Part shown: positions 1 to 6,032 of the stretch, piece after piece | Position numbering within the stretch: position 1 is the stretch's first letter | Layout of the letters: each line of letters begins with the position of its first letter | NCBI GenBank assembly: GCA_902475415.1 | Contig: CABRZK010000160.1 | Span: 1-6,032, forward strand | From: an uncultured Eubacterium sp. | Lineage (GTDB): Bacteria; Bacillota; Clostridia; Lachnospirales; Lachnospiraceae | DNA length: 6,032 nt | Reading direction: 5' to 3' | Position numbers and translations under genes: made by a program | The notes under the pieces: generated by a model | What the model was told of the DNA's origin: nothing | Databases searched by the model: none | Seen by the model: the letters and a program-made list of their open reading frames with translations, nothing else

Positions 1-734
1 CGAAAGAAGTATTTCATCGTCCGGAAGGATTTTTCGCAGATAAACAATACTGGGCACCGGAATGTGTGGAGAAAGATGGCTATTATTATCTGGTGGCAAC
101 ACTTGGTTCAGATAAAGATCCGATCGGATGTTATGCATTGCGCAGTACAAAGCCGGATGGACCCTTTGAACCGTATAGCAAACGCCTGACACCGGAAGGT
201 GTAAAATGCCTGGATGGAACTGTGTATACAGATCAGGATGGTACACCGTGGCTGATTTATTCCCGTTCCTTTGAAAACGGATGCCGTGGCTATATGGATG
301 GAATTCAGTTAGCTCCTGATCTGAGTCACAGTATCGGTGAGCCGTTTACCTTATTTGATGCTGCAGAAGCAAAATGGGCAGTGCCGTTTCCATATGCAAA
401 AGAAGAATTTGGCGTGGATGAAGAGATTTATTTTACGGATGGTCCATGCCTGCAGATTATGGAAGACGGAAAACTTTATATGACATGGTCCAGCTGGGGA
501 AGCCAGAATGAATATGCGGTAGGTGTTGCAGTTTCTGATAATGCTTCACTGAAAGGACCGTGGAGACAGATTGAGAAGGCAATGTTTCCGGTTGATGGCG
601 GTCATGGAATGTTCTTTACGGATTATGACGGAAACATGTATTTTACCCTTCATTATCCAAATGAAAAAATGAACGAACATCCGGTATTCTATCCGGTGGA
701 AGTAAAGGATGGAAGCATCATTTTATCGAAATAA
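1..734 (+). CDS. Glycoside hydrolase family 43 protein, C-terminal part (5' end outside window)
   Basis: Open from the window edge (first full codon at base 3) to TAA at 732-734, giving 243 visible residues. The start lies upstream, so the GTG at 66 is internal. GH43 enzymes are five-bladed beta-propellers that typically act as beta-xylosidases, alpha-L-arabinofuranosidases or arabinanases. Visible family marks are WAPE at about visible residues 17-20, LDGTVYTDQDG (Asp codon 213-215, likely the pKa-modulating Asp), TDGPCL (codon 438-440, the position where most GH43 enzymes have the general-acid Glu), and GGHGM (His codon 603-605) followed by a TLHYPN strand. The N-terminal catalytic-base Asp is outside the window, as is any signal peptide. 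From memory, a GH43 subgroup annotated in gut bacteria carries TDGP and GGHGM in the same order, so the Asp is probably normal for that subgroup. The gene ends just before an intrinsic terminator, so it appears to be the last gene of its unit. Family assignment is firm; substrate is not determinable. Confidence 0.9.
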   Translation, partial: KEVFHRPEGFFADKQYWAPECVEKDGYYYLVATLGSDKDPIGCYALRSTKPDGPFEPYSKRLTPEGVKCLDGTVYTDQDGTPWLIYSRSFENGCRGYMDGIQLAPDLSHSIGEPFTLFDAAEAKWAVPFPYAKEEFGVDEEIYFTDGPCLQIMEDGKLYMTWSSWGSQNEYAVGVAVSDNASLKGPWRQIEKAMFPVDGGHGMFFTDYDGNMYFTLHYPNEKMNEHPVFYPVEVKDGSIILSK

Positions 735-755
735 TATGTGATAAAATAAGAAAAT

Positions 756-796
756 CCGTTCTGATTTCATTCTGTGAGATCAGAACGGTTCTTTCT
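756..796 (+). terminator. Intrinsic (Rho-independent) terminator after the GH43 gene
   Basis: A 13-base-pair stem pairs 756-768 with 776-788 around a 7-base loop (769-775). All pairs are Watson-Crick except one G-T. The outer ten pairs form a perfect inverted repeat (CCGTTCTGAT / ATCAGAACGG). The 3' arm is followed by a T-rich tract, TTCTTTCT (789-796), and an A-rich stretch precedes the stem. The hairpin starts 21 bases past the GH43 stop, the expected place for the end of that transcript. The T tract is interrupted by C residues, so some read-through into the next gene is possible. Confidence 0.85.
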
Positions 797-836
797 AAAA
801 AAGTAACTTTAACAAAATAGAAGAGAAAGTATAGAG

Positions 837-1768
837 ATGAGAAAAAGTATTTATTTGGTTCCTGAGAAAAAGAAAGTTCGGCTGTTTATTGACACAGATG
901 CCAACTGTGAAGCCGATGACCAGTATGCCATCATTCATGCAATGATGACTCCGAAAGTAGAGGTCAGAGGAATTATGGCAGAACATTATGGTGGTCATAC
1001 ACCGGATGAAATGAAAAAAAGCTATCAGGAAATCATGAAAATCTTCTTACTCGGAGGATATGATCCGCAAAGTGTATATAAGGGAGCAGAACATCCGCTG
1101 GCGGATGAAACAACAGCTGAGGAGAATGAAGGAAGCAGTGCACTGATCCGGGAAGCAATGAGAGAAGACAGGCGCCCCCTGTTTGTAATCTGCCAGGGAG
1201 CTTTGACTAATGTTGCATCGGCTATCATGAAACAGCCGGAAATCTGTGAAAGAATGCTTCTGATCATCATTGGCGGAACGAATTATCCATATGGTGGGTT
1301 TGAATTTAATACGATGAATGATTATCATGCATTTAATGTAGTCATGAAAAGTAACGTTTCCTGCTGGGTGATTCCTGAGGAAGTATACAGTACGATACAG
1401 GTTGGTGTGGCAGAGCTGTGGAAAAGGTAATGGATCGGGGTGAGATTGGACGTTACCTGGTACAGCGAACAATGGATATGTCTTCTGTGATGTGTCAGAA
1501 AGTGCCGGATTATTCTGCATGTGATCCTTATGGTTACGCAATCGGATTTCCGAATGGAGAGAGCTGGTCCTTGGGTGACTCCTGTGGAATCGGGGTATTG
1601 ATCAGTCACAATTCCGGTGATTATAAAGAAGTAAAAGCTCCGTATGTCAGAGCAGATGGAACATATGAGATTTTGGAAGAAAACAAAAAAGTACGCTGGT
1701 ATCAGAATCTGAACAGCCGTCTGATTTTGGAAGACTTTTTTGCAAAAATAGAATATTATTTTGGATAA
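837..1768 (+). pseudogene. Nucleoside hydrolase (IUNH) family gene, split by a one-base frameshift
   Basis: Two adjoining reading frames together encode one full-length inosine/uridine-preferring nucleoside hydrolase-type protein. The first runs from ATG 837 to TAA 1428-1430 (197 codons). The second continues one frame back to TAA 1766-1768. Members of this family are calcium-dependent and hydrolyse the N-glycosidic bond of ribosides to base plus ribose. The first part has the N-terminal metal and ribose motif DTDANCEADDQ (residues 19-29), the GALTNVASAI segment, and IIGGTNYPYGGFEFN followed by NDYHAF. The second part has GEIGRYLVQR, then GESWSLGDSCGIGVLI, whose Asp (codon 1577-1579) appears to match the C-terminal calcium ligand, then LNSRLILEDFFAK. 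Joining the frames by one extra A in the run at 1422-1425 gives ELWKKVMDRGEIG and 310 residues, the usual family length. The 197-residue fragment alone would lack the second metal ligand. The start has only a weak purine-rich RBS (821-829). It may be a real pseudogene or a sequencing indel. The GH2 start follows 16 bases downstream, indicating an operon. Confidence 0.85.
1419..1432 (+). other. Frameshift site within the nucleoside hydrolase gene
   Basis: The upstream frame reads TGG AAA AGG TAA here and stops. The downstream frame is blocked before base 1379 by a TGA at 1376-1378, so the change must lie between 1379 and 1430. Family-like residues run up to ELWK in the first frame and resume with VMDRGEIG in the second, which narrows it to the A4 run at 1422-1425. 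One missing A (A5 to A4) explains everything. The stop also overlaps an ATG in the second frame (TAATG, 1428-1432), so a coupled restart is conceivable, but the nearest purine run, GGAAAAGG, ends only two bases before that ATG. Confidence 0.8.
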
Positions 1769-1772
1769 CGAC

Positions 1773-1779
1773 AGGGGGA
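1773..1779 (+). promoter_or_regulatory. Ribosome binding site for the GH2 gene; decides its start
   Basis: AGGGGGA sits five bases before the ATG at 1785, a good Shine-Dalgarno match at good spacing. It lies downstream of the in-frame TTG at 1761, so the ATG rather than the TTG is the start. It also lies wholly in the 16-base gap after the nucleoside hydrolase stop. Confidence 0.85.
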
Positions 1780-1784
1780 TAATT

Positions 1785-4247
1785 ATGCAGAAAGACAATT
1801 GGAACAGAGACTGGCATTTCTGGAAAGTAGATAATTCCTTTGCAATAGGAAACGGGATTCCTGAAAATGCAGGTATTGTGCATTTACCGCATGATGCGAT
1901 GATTCATGAATCCCCTTTTGCAGAAAGTAAAAATGGAAATAATACGGGATTTCGTGACAGTTCCGTATACAAATATGCAAAAAAAATATATGTTTCTTCA
2001 GAAGAAAAAGAAAAACTGTTTTTTTTGAAATTTGAAGGCGTATATATGGGCGCAACGGTCTATGTAAATGGACAGGCAGCAGGAAGAAATATGTTTGGTT
2101 ACAGTACTTTTTATGTGGACGTTACGCCTTATTTAAACTATGATGCAGATAATCTGATTCTGGTATCGGTGAGAGGGGCGATGAAGAACAGCCGCTGGTA
2201 TGCCGGTGCCGGTATTTACCGGGATGTAACATTACTCACATCAGACAGATGCCACATCAGACCGGATTCTCTGCATCTGACGACACTGGAAGCAGAAGAA
2301 CAGATGGCGGTTTTGAAATTGCAGGCCACAATTGCAAATCAGAAGGCATCAAATATACAGATTCGTTTTTCCTATGAAGTATCTGATGAAAAGGGCAATG
2401 CCGTGACAGGTGCATCCGTTCTGGAATTTATAAAAGAGCAGTCGGAAGTGTCTGTGCAAAGAAGGTTTGCAGTAGAAAAACCGATGCTCTGGAGCACAGA
2501 AGAGCCCAGAATGTATCAGTGCAAAATGGATGTATATGAAGTACTTCCTGACGGAGAAGTATTGTTGGATACGCAGACGACGGAATTTGGAATCCGTACC
2601 ATTGCAGCAGATGCAAAACGTGGATTGCGCGTAAATGGAAAAATGGTGAAATTACGCGGAGCCTGCATCCATCATGACAGCGGTCTTCTGGGTGTGGCAA
2701 CATACGAGACCGCGCAGTACCGTCAGATATCCAAATTAAAACAGGCGGGTTTTAATGCCATCCGTATGGCACATCATCCGGTGAGCGAATCACTTTTACG
2801 TGCCTGTGACCATCTGGGAATGTACGTGATGGAAGAAACCTTTGATATGTGGCAGTCCTGCAAATCAGACTTTGATTACGGCATGTTTTTTGAAGATCAG
2901 TGGCGCAGTGATGTGGCACTGATGGTTCAGAAGGATTATAATCATCCGTCTGTCATTATGTATTCTGTGGGAAATGAGATTCCGGAATTTGGTACAGATG
3001 CTGGAGCAGGATTCTGTGCAGAAATATGTGCGTATATCCGGTCTATGGATGATACAAGGCTGCTGACCTGTGGAATCAACGGCATTTTTATGACAGGTGA
3101 GCATCTGGATGAAATTGTATCAGAAATTTTACAGGGGTCTGATATCAAACCATCCGGAACGGTGAATGACTATCTGACGGTCATGGATCACTATATGCCG
3201 GAACTGGTGTCACATCCGATTGTCAATGACAGCATTGATAAAATCTGTGCACCTCTGGATGTGGCAGGTTACAATTATATGACATCCCGATACGAAGCAG
3301 ATGCTGAAAAATATGCGGACCGTGTCATGGTTGGAAGTGAGACATATCCGCCTCAGATTGCAGAAAACTGGGGGATTATCAAAAAGACATCCGCGGTGAT
3401 CGGTGATTTTACCTGGACCGGATGGGATTACATGGGAGAAGCAGGAATCGGGCTTCCGGCGTATCATTTCGGGGAAGGCGGATTTACCGCGCAGTTCCCG
3501 GCAATTTTAGCTTATGTGGGAGATATTGACATTTCCGGATTCCGCAGACCGATGTCTTATTACAGGGAGCTGGTGTTTGAGCAGACAAAGATACCTTATA
3601 TTTCCATTCAGAATCCGAATCATTATGGAGAACAGCCGATGCTGACACCATGGATTCTCGGAGATCTGACGGCATCCTGGACCTGGCCGGGATGTGAGGA
3701 AAAACCTGTGATTGTAGAAGTATACAGCGCAGGTGAAGAAGTAGAACTGATTCAGGATGGAAAATCTCTTGGGCGAAAACCTGCAGGAGAGAGCAGTCGG
3801 TATCGCGTATGTTTTGAAACGACATATCACCCGGGAAGTCTGCTGGCGGTTTCCTATGAGAATGGGGTGGAAATCGGACGCAGAGAGTTAAAAACAGTGA
3901 CCGGAGACACGACAATTCAAATCGTTGCAGAAGATATGAGCAGGTATATTCCGGCACAGACAGAAGAAAAAGGAATTTTACAGTATTTTTCTGTTTCTGC
4001 GGTAGATGCAGATGGTACTTTGGACTATAATAACAGTGAAAAACTGAAAGTGGAAGTTTCCGGTGCGGCAGAGTGGATGGTTTGCGGAAATGCAGATCCA
4101 AAATCCACGCATATACCTTCTGACCCGGAGTTTGCATTGTTTGAAGGAAAAGGTCAGATCATTGTCCGGAAAAAGAATGCACAGGAAGTGGTGACATTAA
4201 CCGTTCATCGTCTTTCTGACGGAAATAACGTGACACAGATATGTTAA
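1785..4247 (+). CDS. Glycoside hydrolase family 2 protein (beta-galactosidase-like, DUF4982-type C-terminus)
   Basis: The product has 820 residues from ATG 1785 and no signal peptide, so it is probably a cytoplasmic exo-beta-glycosidase acting on imported oligosaccharides by the retaining mechanism. The domain order is GH2 multi-domain. A jelly-roll sugar-binding domain (about 5-165) carries FEGVYMGATVYVNG and the hallmark RWYAGAGIYRD (from R137). An immunoglobulin-like domain follows (about 168-270). The TIM barrel (about 276-590) has RMAHHP (327-332), EETFDMW (from 350), the acid/base motif GNEI (E398), the nucleophile motif GSETYP (E519) and DFTWTGWDYMGE. A DUF4982-like domain follows (about 625-690; WTWPG, VYSAGEEVELIQDGKSLGRK). 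A final Ig-like domain (about 710-810) has FSVSAVDADG and GNADP. Both catalytic glutamates are present, so it looks active. GH2 covers beta-galactosidases, beta-glucuronidases, beta-mannosidases and others, so specificity is open. The barrel reads RMAHHP and EETFD where classic LacZ-type enzymes have an RTSHNPP-like segment and DEAFD, marking a distinct subgroup. Confidence 0.95.
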   Translation: MQKDNWNRDWHFWKVDNSFAIGNGIPENAGIVHLPHDAMIHESPFAESKNGNNTGFRDSSVYKYAKKIYVSSEEKEKLFFLKFEGVYMGATVYVNGQAAGRNMFGYSTFYVDVTPYLNYDADNLILVSVRGAMKNSRWYAGAGIYRDVTLLTSDRCHIRPDSLHLTTLEAEEQMAVLKLQATIANQKASNIQIRFSYEVSDEKGNAVTGASVLEFIKEQSEVSVQRRFAVEKPMLWSTEEPRMYQCKMDVYEVLPDGEVLLDTQTTEFGIRTIAADAKRGLRVNGKMVKLRGACIHHDSGLLGVATYETAQYRQISKLKQAGFNAIRMAHHPVSESLLRACDHLGMYVMEETFDMWQSCKSDFDYGMFFEDQWRSDVALMVQKDYNHPSVIMYSVGNEIPEFGTDAGAGFCAEICAYIRSMDDTRLLTCGINGIFMTGEHLDEIVSEILQGSDIKPSGTVNDYLTVMDHYMPELVSHPIVNDSIDKICAPLDVAGYNYMTSRYEADAEKYADRVMVGSETYPPQIAENWGIIKKTSAVIGDFTWTGWDYMGEAGIGLPAYHFGEGGFTAQFPAILAYVGDIDISGFRRPMSYYRELVFEQTKIPYISIQNPNHYGEQPMLTPWILGDLTASWTWPGCEEKPVIVEVYSAGEEVELIQDGKSLGRKPAGESSRYRVCFETTYHPGSLLAVSYENGVEIGRRELKTVTGDTTIQIVAEDMSRYIPAQTEEKGILQYFSVSAVDADGTLDYNNSEKLKVEVSGAAEWMVCGNADPKSTHIPSDPEFALFEGKGQIIVRKKNAQEVVTLTVHRLSDGNNVTQIC

Positions 4248-4255
4248 AATGGATA

Positions 4256-4298
4256 CCGGGAATCTGCTATAAATGAATCATTTTAGCAGAAAATCCGG
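4256..4298 (+). other. Imperfect intercistronic hairpin between the GH2 and isomerase genes
   Basis: The 73-base gap can fold into one long interrupted stem. The core is a perfect 7-base-pair stem (4263-4269 with 4284-4290). A bulged T (4270) separates it from five more pairs (4271-4275 with 4279-4283) closed by a three-base loop. Below a small internal loop, CCGG plus A (4256-4259 and 4261) pairs with TCCGG (4294-4298), bulging one G. No T tract follows, so it is not a classical terminator. It ends 14 bases before the next RBS. An mRNA-stabilising or processing element that tunes expression of neighbouring operon genes is one plausible role; this is inference from structure only. Confidence 0.5.
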
Positions 4299-4312
4299 GG
4301 ATATATGAAAGT

Positions 4313-4317
4313 GAGGG
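4313..4317 (+). promoter_or_regulatory. Ribosome binding site for the sugar isomerase gene
   Basis: GAGGG lies three bases before the first of two tandem ATG codons (4321) and six before the second (4324). The spacing favours the second ATG, so the protein may begin one residue later than annotated. The effect on function is nil. Confidence 0.7.
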
Positions 4318-4320
4318 AAC

Positions 4321-5808
4321 ATGATGCAAAATATGCCAGATGTAAAAATTGGAGTCGTAGCAGTATCAAGGGACTGTTTTCCGGAAAGTTTATCTGTCAA
4401 TCGCAGAAAAGCTCTGGTGGAAGCCTATACTAAAAAATATGGTTCGGATCATATTTATGAATGTCCGTTCTGTATTGTGGAAAGTGAAATTCATATGGTA
4501 CAGGCACTGGCGGACATTAAGAAGGCTGGCTGTAATGCTCTGTGTGTATATCTGGGCAATTTCGGCCCGGAAATCGCAGAGACGCTGCTTGCAAAACATT
4601 TTGACGGACCGAAGATGTTTATTGCGGCAGCAGAAGAATCCGGCAATTCTTTGCTGGATGGCAGAGGGGATGCTTACTGCGGAATGCTGAATGCATCTTA
4701 TAATCTGCAGTTGAGAAATATCAAGGCCTATATTCCGGAATATCCGGTTGGTGATGCAGAGGATTGTGCTGAGATGATTCATGAATTTGAGCCAATTGCC
4801 CGGACAGTTCTTGCACTTTCTGATTTGAAAATTATTTCTTTTGGTCCAAGACCAATGAATTTCCTTGCCTGCAATGCCCCGATCAAACAGCTTTATAATC
4901 TGGGAATTGAGATTGAAGAAAATTCTGAGTTAGATCTGTTTGAGGCATTTAATAAACATGCAGGAGATGAGAGAATCCCTAGTATTGTGGCAGAGATGGA
5001 AGCAGAACTTGGTACAGGTAATAAAAAACCAGAAATCCTTTCCAGGCTGGCACAGTATGAGCTTACTTTGAAAGACTGGGTTCGTGATCATAAAGGATAC
5101 AGAAAATATGTGGCAATTGCAGGCAAATGCTGGCCGGCTTTTCAGACACAGTTTGGATTTGTACCGTGTTATGTAAATTCCCGTCTGACAGGAGAAGGTA
5201 TTCCTGTTTCCTGCGAAGTAGATATTTACGGATGTCTTTCTGAGTTTATCGGAACTGTTATTTCGGAAGATGCAGTGACACTTCTGGATATCAATAATTC
5301 TGTTCCGAAAGATATGTATGAGGAAGAAATAAAAGGAAAGACAGCTTATACACTGCGAGATACTTTTATGGGATTTCATTGTGGTAATACATGCTCCAGA
5401 AAACTTGCATTCTGTGAAATGAAATATCAGAAGATCATGGCGCGAGCACTTCCGGTCGAAGTTACAAACGGAACGCTGGAGGGAGATATCGCACCGGGAG
5501 ACATTACATTTTACCGGTTACAGTCAACGGCCGATAATAAATTGCGTGCTTACATTGCACAGGGCGAGATTTTGGATGTCCGTACAAAATCTTTCGGATC
5601 CATTGGTGTATTTGCAATTCCTGAAATGGGACGTTTTTACCGTCACTGGCTGATTGAAAAAGGATTTCCGCATCATGGAGCAGTTGCTTTTGGACATTAT
5701 GGAAAAGAATTATTTGAAGTATTCAAATACATTGGTGTCGATGTTAGTGAAATTGGCTATAATCAGCCGGCCGGAGTCAGATATCCGACAGAAAATCCAT
5801 TTTGTTAA
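4321..5808 (+). CDS. L-fucose/L-arabinose isomerase family protein (sugar aldose-ketose isomerase)
   Basis: The product has 495 residues (or 494 from ATG 4324), close to the usual length of the AraA/FucI superfamily. These cytoplasmic, divalent-metal enzymes interconvert an aldose and a ketose. An N-terminal Rossmann-like region (about 9-165) is followed by SFGPRPMNF and EENSELDLFEAF, then the catalytic half. That half has CWPAFQTQFGFVPCYVNSRL, PVSCEVDIYG (E299) and VTLLDINNS (D323), with HH (451-452) in FPHHGAVAFGHYGKELFEV near the C-terminus. As I recall them, the E. coli FucI manganese ligands are E337, D361 and H528; the 24-residue Glu-Asp spacing here is identical, so E299, D323 and probably H452 form the metal site. 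All expected ligands are present, so it looks active. It lies 73 bases after GH2 and 12 before a sugar kinase, so it likely supplies the ketose for that kinase. Substrate is uncertain: L-fucose, D- or L-arabinose, or another aldose. I do not assign fucI or araA because overall similarity to either classic enzyme is not evident. Confidence 0.92.
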   Translation: MMQNMPDVKIGVVAVSRDCFPESLSVNRRKALVEAYTKKYGSDHIYECPFCIVESEIHMVQALADIKKAGCNALCVYLGNFGPEIAETLLAKHFDGPKMFIAAAEESGNSLLDGRGDAYCGMLNASYNLQLRNIKAYIPEYPVGDAEDCAEMIHEFEPIARTVLALSDLKIISFGPRPMNFLACNAPIKQLYNLGIEIEENSELDLFEAFNKHAGDERIPSIVAEMEAELGTGNKKPEILSRLAQYELTLKDWVRDHKGYRKYVAIAGKCWPAFQTQFGFVPCYVNSRLTGEGIPVSCEVDIYGCLSEFIGTVISEDAVTLLDINNSVPKDMYEEEIKGKTAYTLRDTFMGFHCGNTCSRKLAFCEMKYQKIMARALPVEVTNGTLEGDIAPGDITFYRLQSTADNKLRAYIAQGEILDVRTKSFGSIGVFAIPEMGRFYRHWLIEKGFPHHGAVAFGHYGKELFEVFKYIGVDVSEIGYNQPAGVRYPTENPFC

Positions 5809-5820
5809 CGGGAGAAGACT

Positions 5821-6032
5821 ATGTATTATATCGGAATCGATCTTGGAACATCGGCAGTAAAGCTTTTACTTATGCAAAGTGATGGAACCATAGAAAAAAT
5901 TGTATCAAAAGAATATCCGCTTTCTTTTCCACATCCGGGATGGTCAGAACAAAACCCTTCAGACTGGTGGAATCAGTCTCTGGCAGGAGTCAGAGAACTG
6001 ATTGCCGGTATTGATAAGATACAGGTGGCAGG
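5821..6032 (+). CDS. Xylulokinase-like FGGY family sugar kinase, N-terminal part (runs off window)
   Basis: Seventy codons are visible from ATG 5821 and the frame is still open at the window end. FGGY kinases transfer phosphate from ATP to a sugar such as D-xylulose, L-ribulose, L-fuculose, glycerol or gluconate. The start reads MYYIGIDLGTSAVK, with the phosphate-binding loop DLGTS at residues 7-11. HPGWSEQNPSDWW follows at residues 38-50. Both segments closely resemble the start of E. coli XylB as I remember it, including the WSEQ-P--WW pattern, so xylulokinase is the best guess within FGGY. An RBS (GGGAG, 5810-5814) lies six bases before the ATG. The gene starts 12 bases after the isomerase stop, so the two are almost certainly co-transcribed and probably act in sequence. 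Substrate-determining residues lie in the missing part, so ribulokinase or fuculokinase activity cannot be excluded. Confidence 0.9.
   Translation, partial: MYYIGIDLGTSAVKLLLMQSDGTIEKIVSKEYPLSFPHPGWSEQNPSDWWNQSLAGVRELIAGIDKIQVA

Noticed and set aside
66..68. GTG as the start of the GH43 gene
   Set aside because: The frame is open to the window edge and upstream codons encode family sequence including WAPE; a start here would cut the propeller.
809..835. Promoter built from TTAACA (809-814) and TATAGA (830-835)
   Set aside because: The spacing is 15, the -10 match is only four of six, and transcription would begin inside the coding sequence, past the start codon.
1419..1430. Programmed -1 ribosomal frameshifting in the nucleoside hydrolase
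   Set aside because: In the upstream frame the site reads TGG AAA AGG, which does not form a canonical slippery heptamer. I saw no obvious downstream pseudoknot or upstream stimulatory SD. A lost A is simpler.
1761..1784. TTG at 1761 as the GH2 start
   Set aside because: It overlaps the preceding gene, and the strong RBS at 1773-1779 lies downstream of it and points to ATG 1785.
3484..4137. Reverse-strand open stretch of 217 codons opposite the GH2 gene
   Set aside because: It lies entirely opposite a clear GH2 coding region, has no RBS or recognisable motifs, and its composition (rich in Cys, His, Ser, Leu, Pro) is typical of an antisense shadow. The same applies to the other reverse-strand stretches opposite 795-2055, 2428-3467 and 4390-5379.
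4256..4298. Intercistronic hairpin as an intrinsic terminator
   Set aside because: No run of T follows the 3' arm; the next bases are GGATATATG, and the isomerase RBS follows at once.
5654..5860. Plus-strand open stretch bridging the isomerase end and kinase start
   Set aside because: It overlaps two well-supported genes in another frame and shows no family features.
1..6032. Defence system, CRISPR array, insertion sequence, phage or riboswitch
   Set aside because: No direct-repeat array, transposase, terminal inverted repeat pair, structured leader or defence domain was found. Nearly all bases are accounted for by metabolic genes.

Overview
The window is a plus-strand, co-directional block of carbohydrate-catabolism genes. 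Moderate-to-low GC, A/G-rich Shine-Dalgarno sites, very short intergenic gaps, an intrinsic terminator and a set of cytoplasmic-type glycosidases together suggest a Firmicute of the gut Lachnospiraceae/Clostridia type. This is inferred from sequence character only; no marker gene fixes the taxon.

Layout. Bases 1-734 hold the C-terminal 243 codons of a family 43 glycoside hydrolase. A strong intrinsic terminator follows (756-796). A second gene block starts about 40 bases later. First comes a nucleoside-hydrolase-family gene (837-1768) that is broken by a one-base frameshift at a short A run near 1422-1425. Next is a complete family 2 glycoside hydrolase of 820 residues (1785-4247). A 73-base gap with an imperfect hairpin follows (4256-4298). 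Then come a complete L-fucose/L-arabinose-type sugar isomerase of 495 residues (4321-5808) and, 12 bases later, the first 70 codons of a xylulokinase-like FGGY sugar kinase that runs off the window (5821 onward).

How the genes may work together. The glycosidases would release a sugar from imported oligosaccharides or glycosides, the isomerase would convert the aldose to a ketose, and the kinase would phosphorylate the ketose for entry into the pentose phosphate pathway. The xylulokinase-like start of the kinase and the GH43 neighbour point towards pentoses from plant hemicellulose, but the exact sugars cannot be read from sequence. The nucleoside-hydrolase-family gene is the odd member: if functional it would cleave a ribosyl-type N-glycosidic bond, which also yields a pentose.

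No defence system, CRISPR array, mobile element, tRNA or rRNA was seen. The points most worth a second look are the frameshifted hydrolase, its place in a glycosidase/isomerase/kinase operon, the isomerase-kinase pairing, and the intercistronic hairpin.
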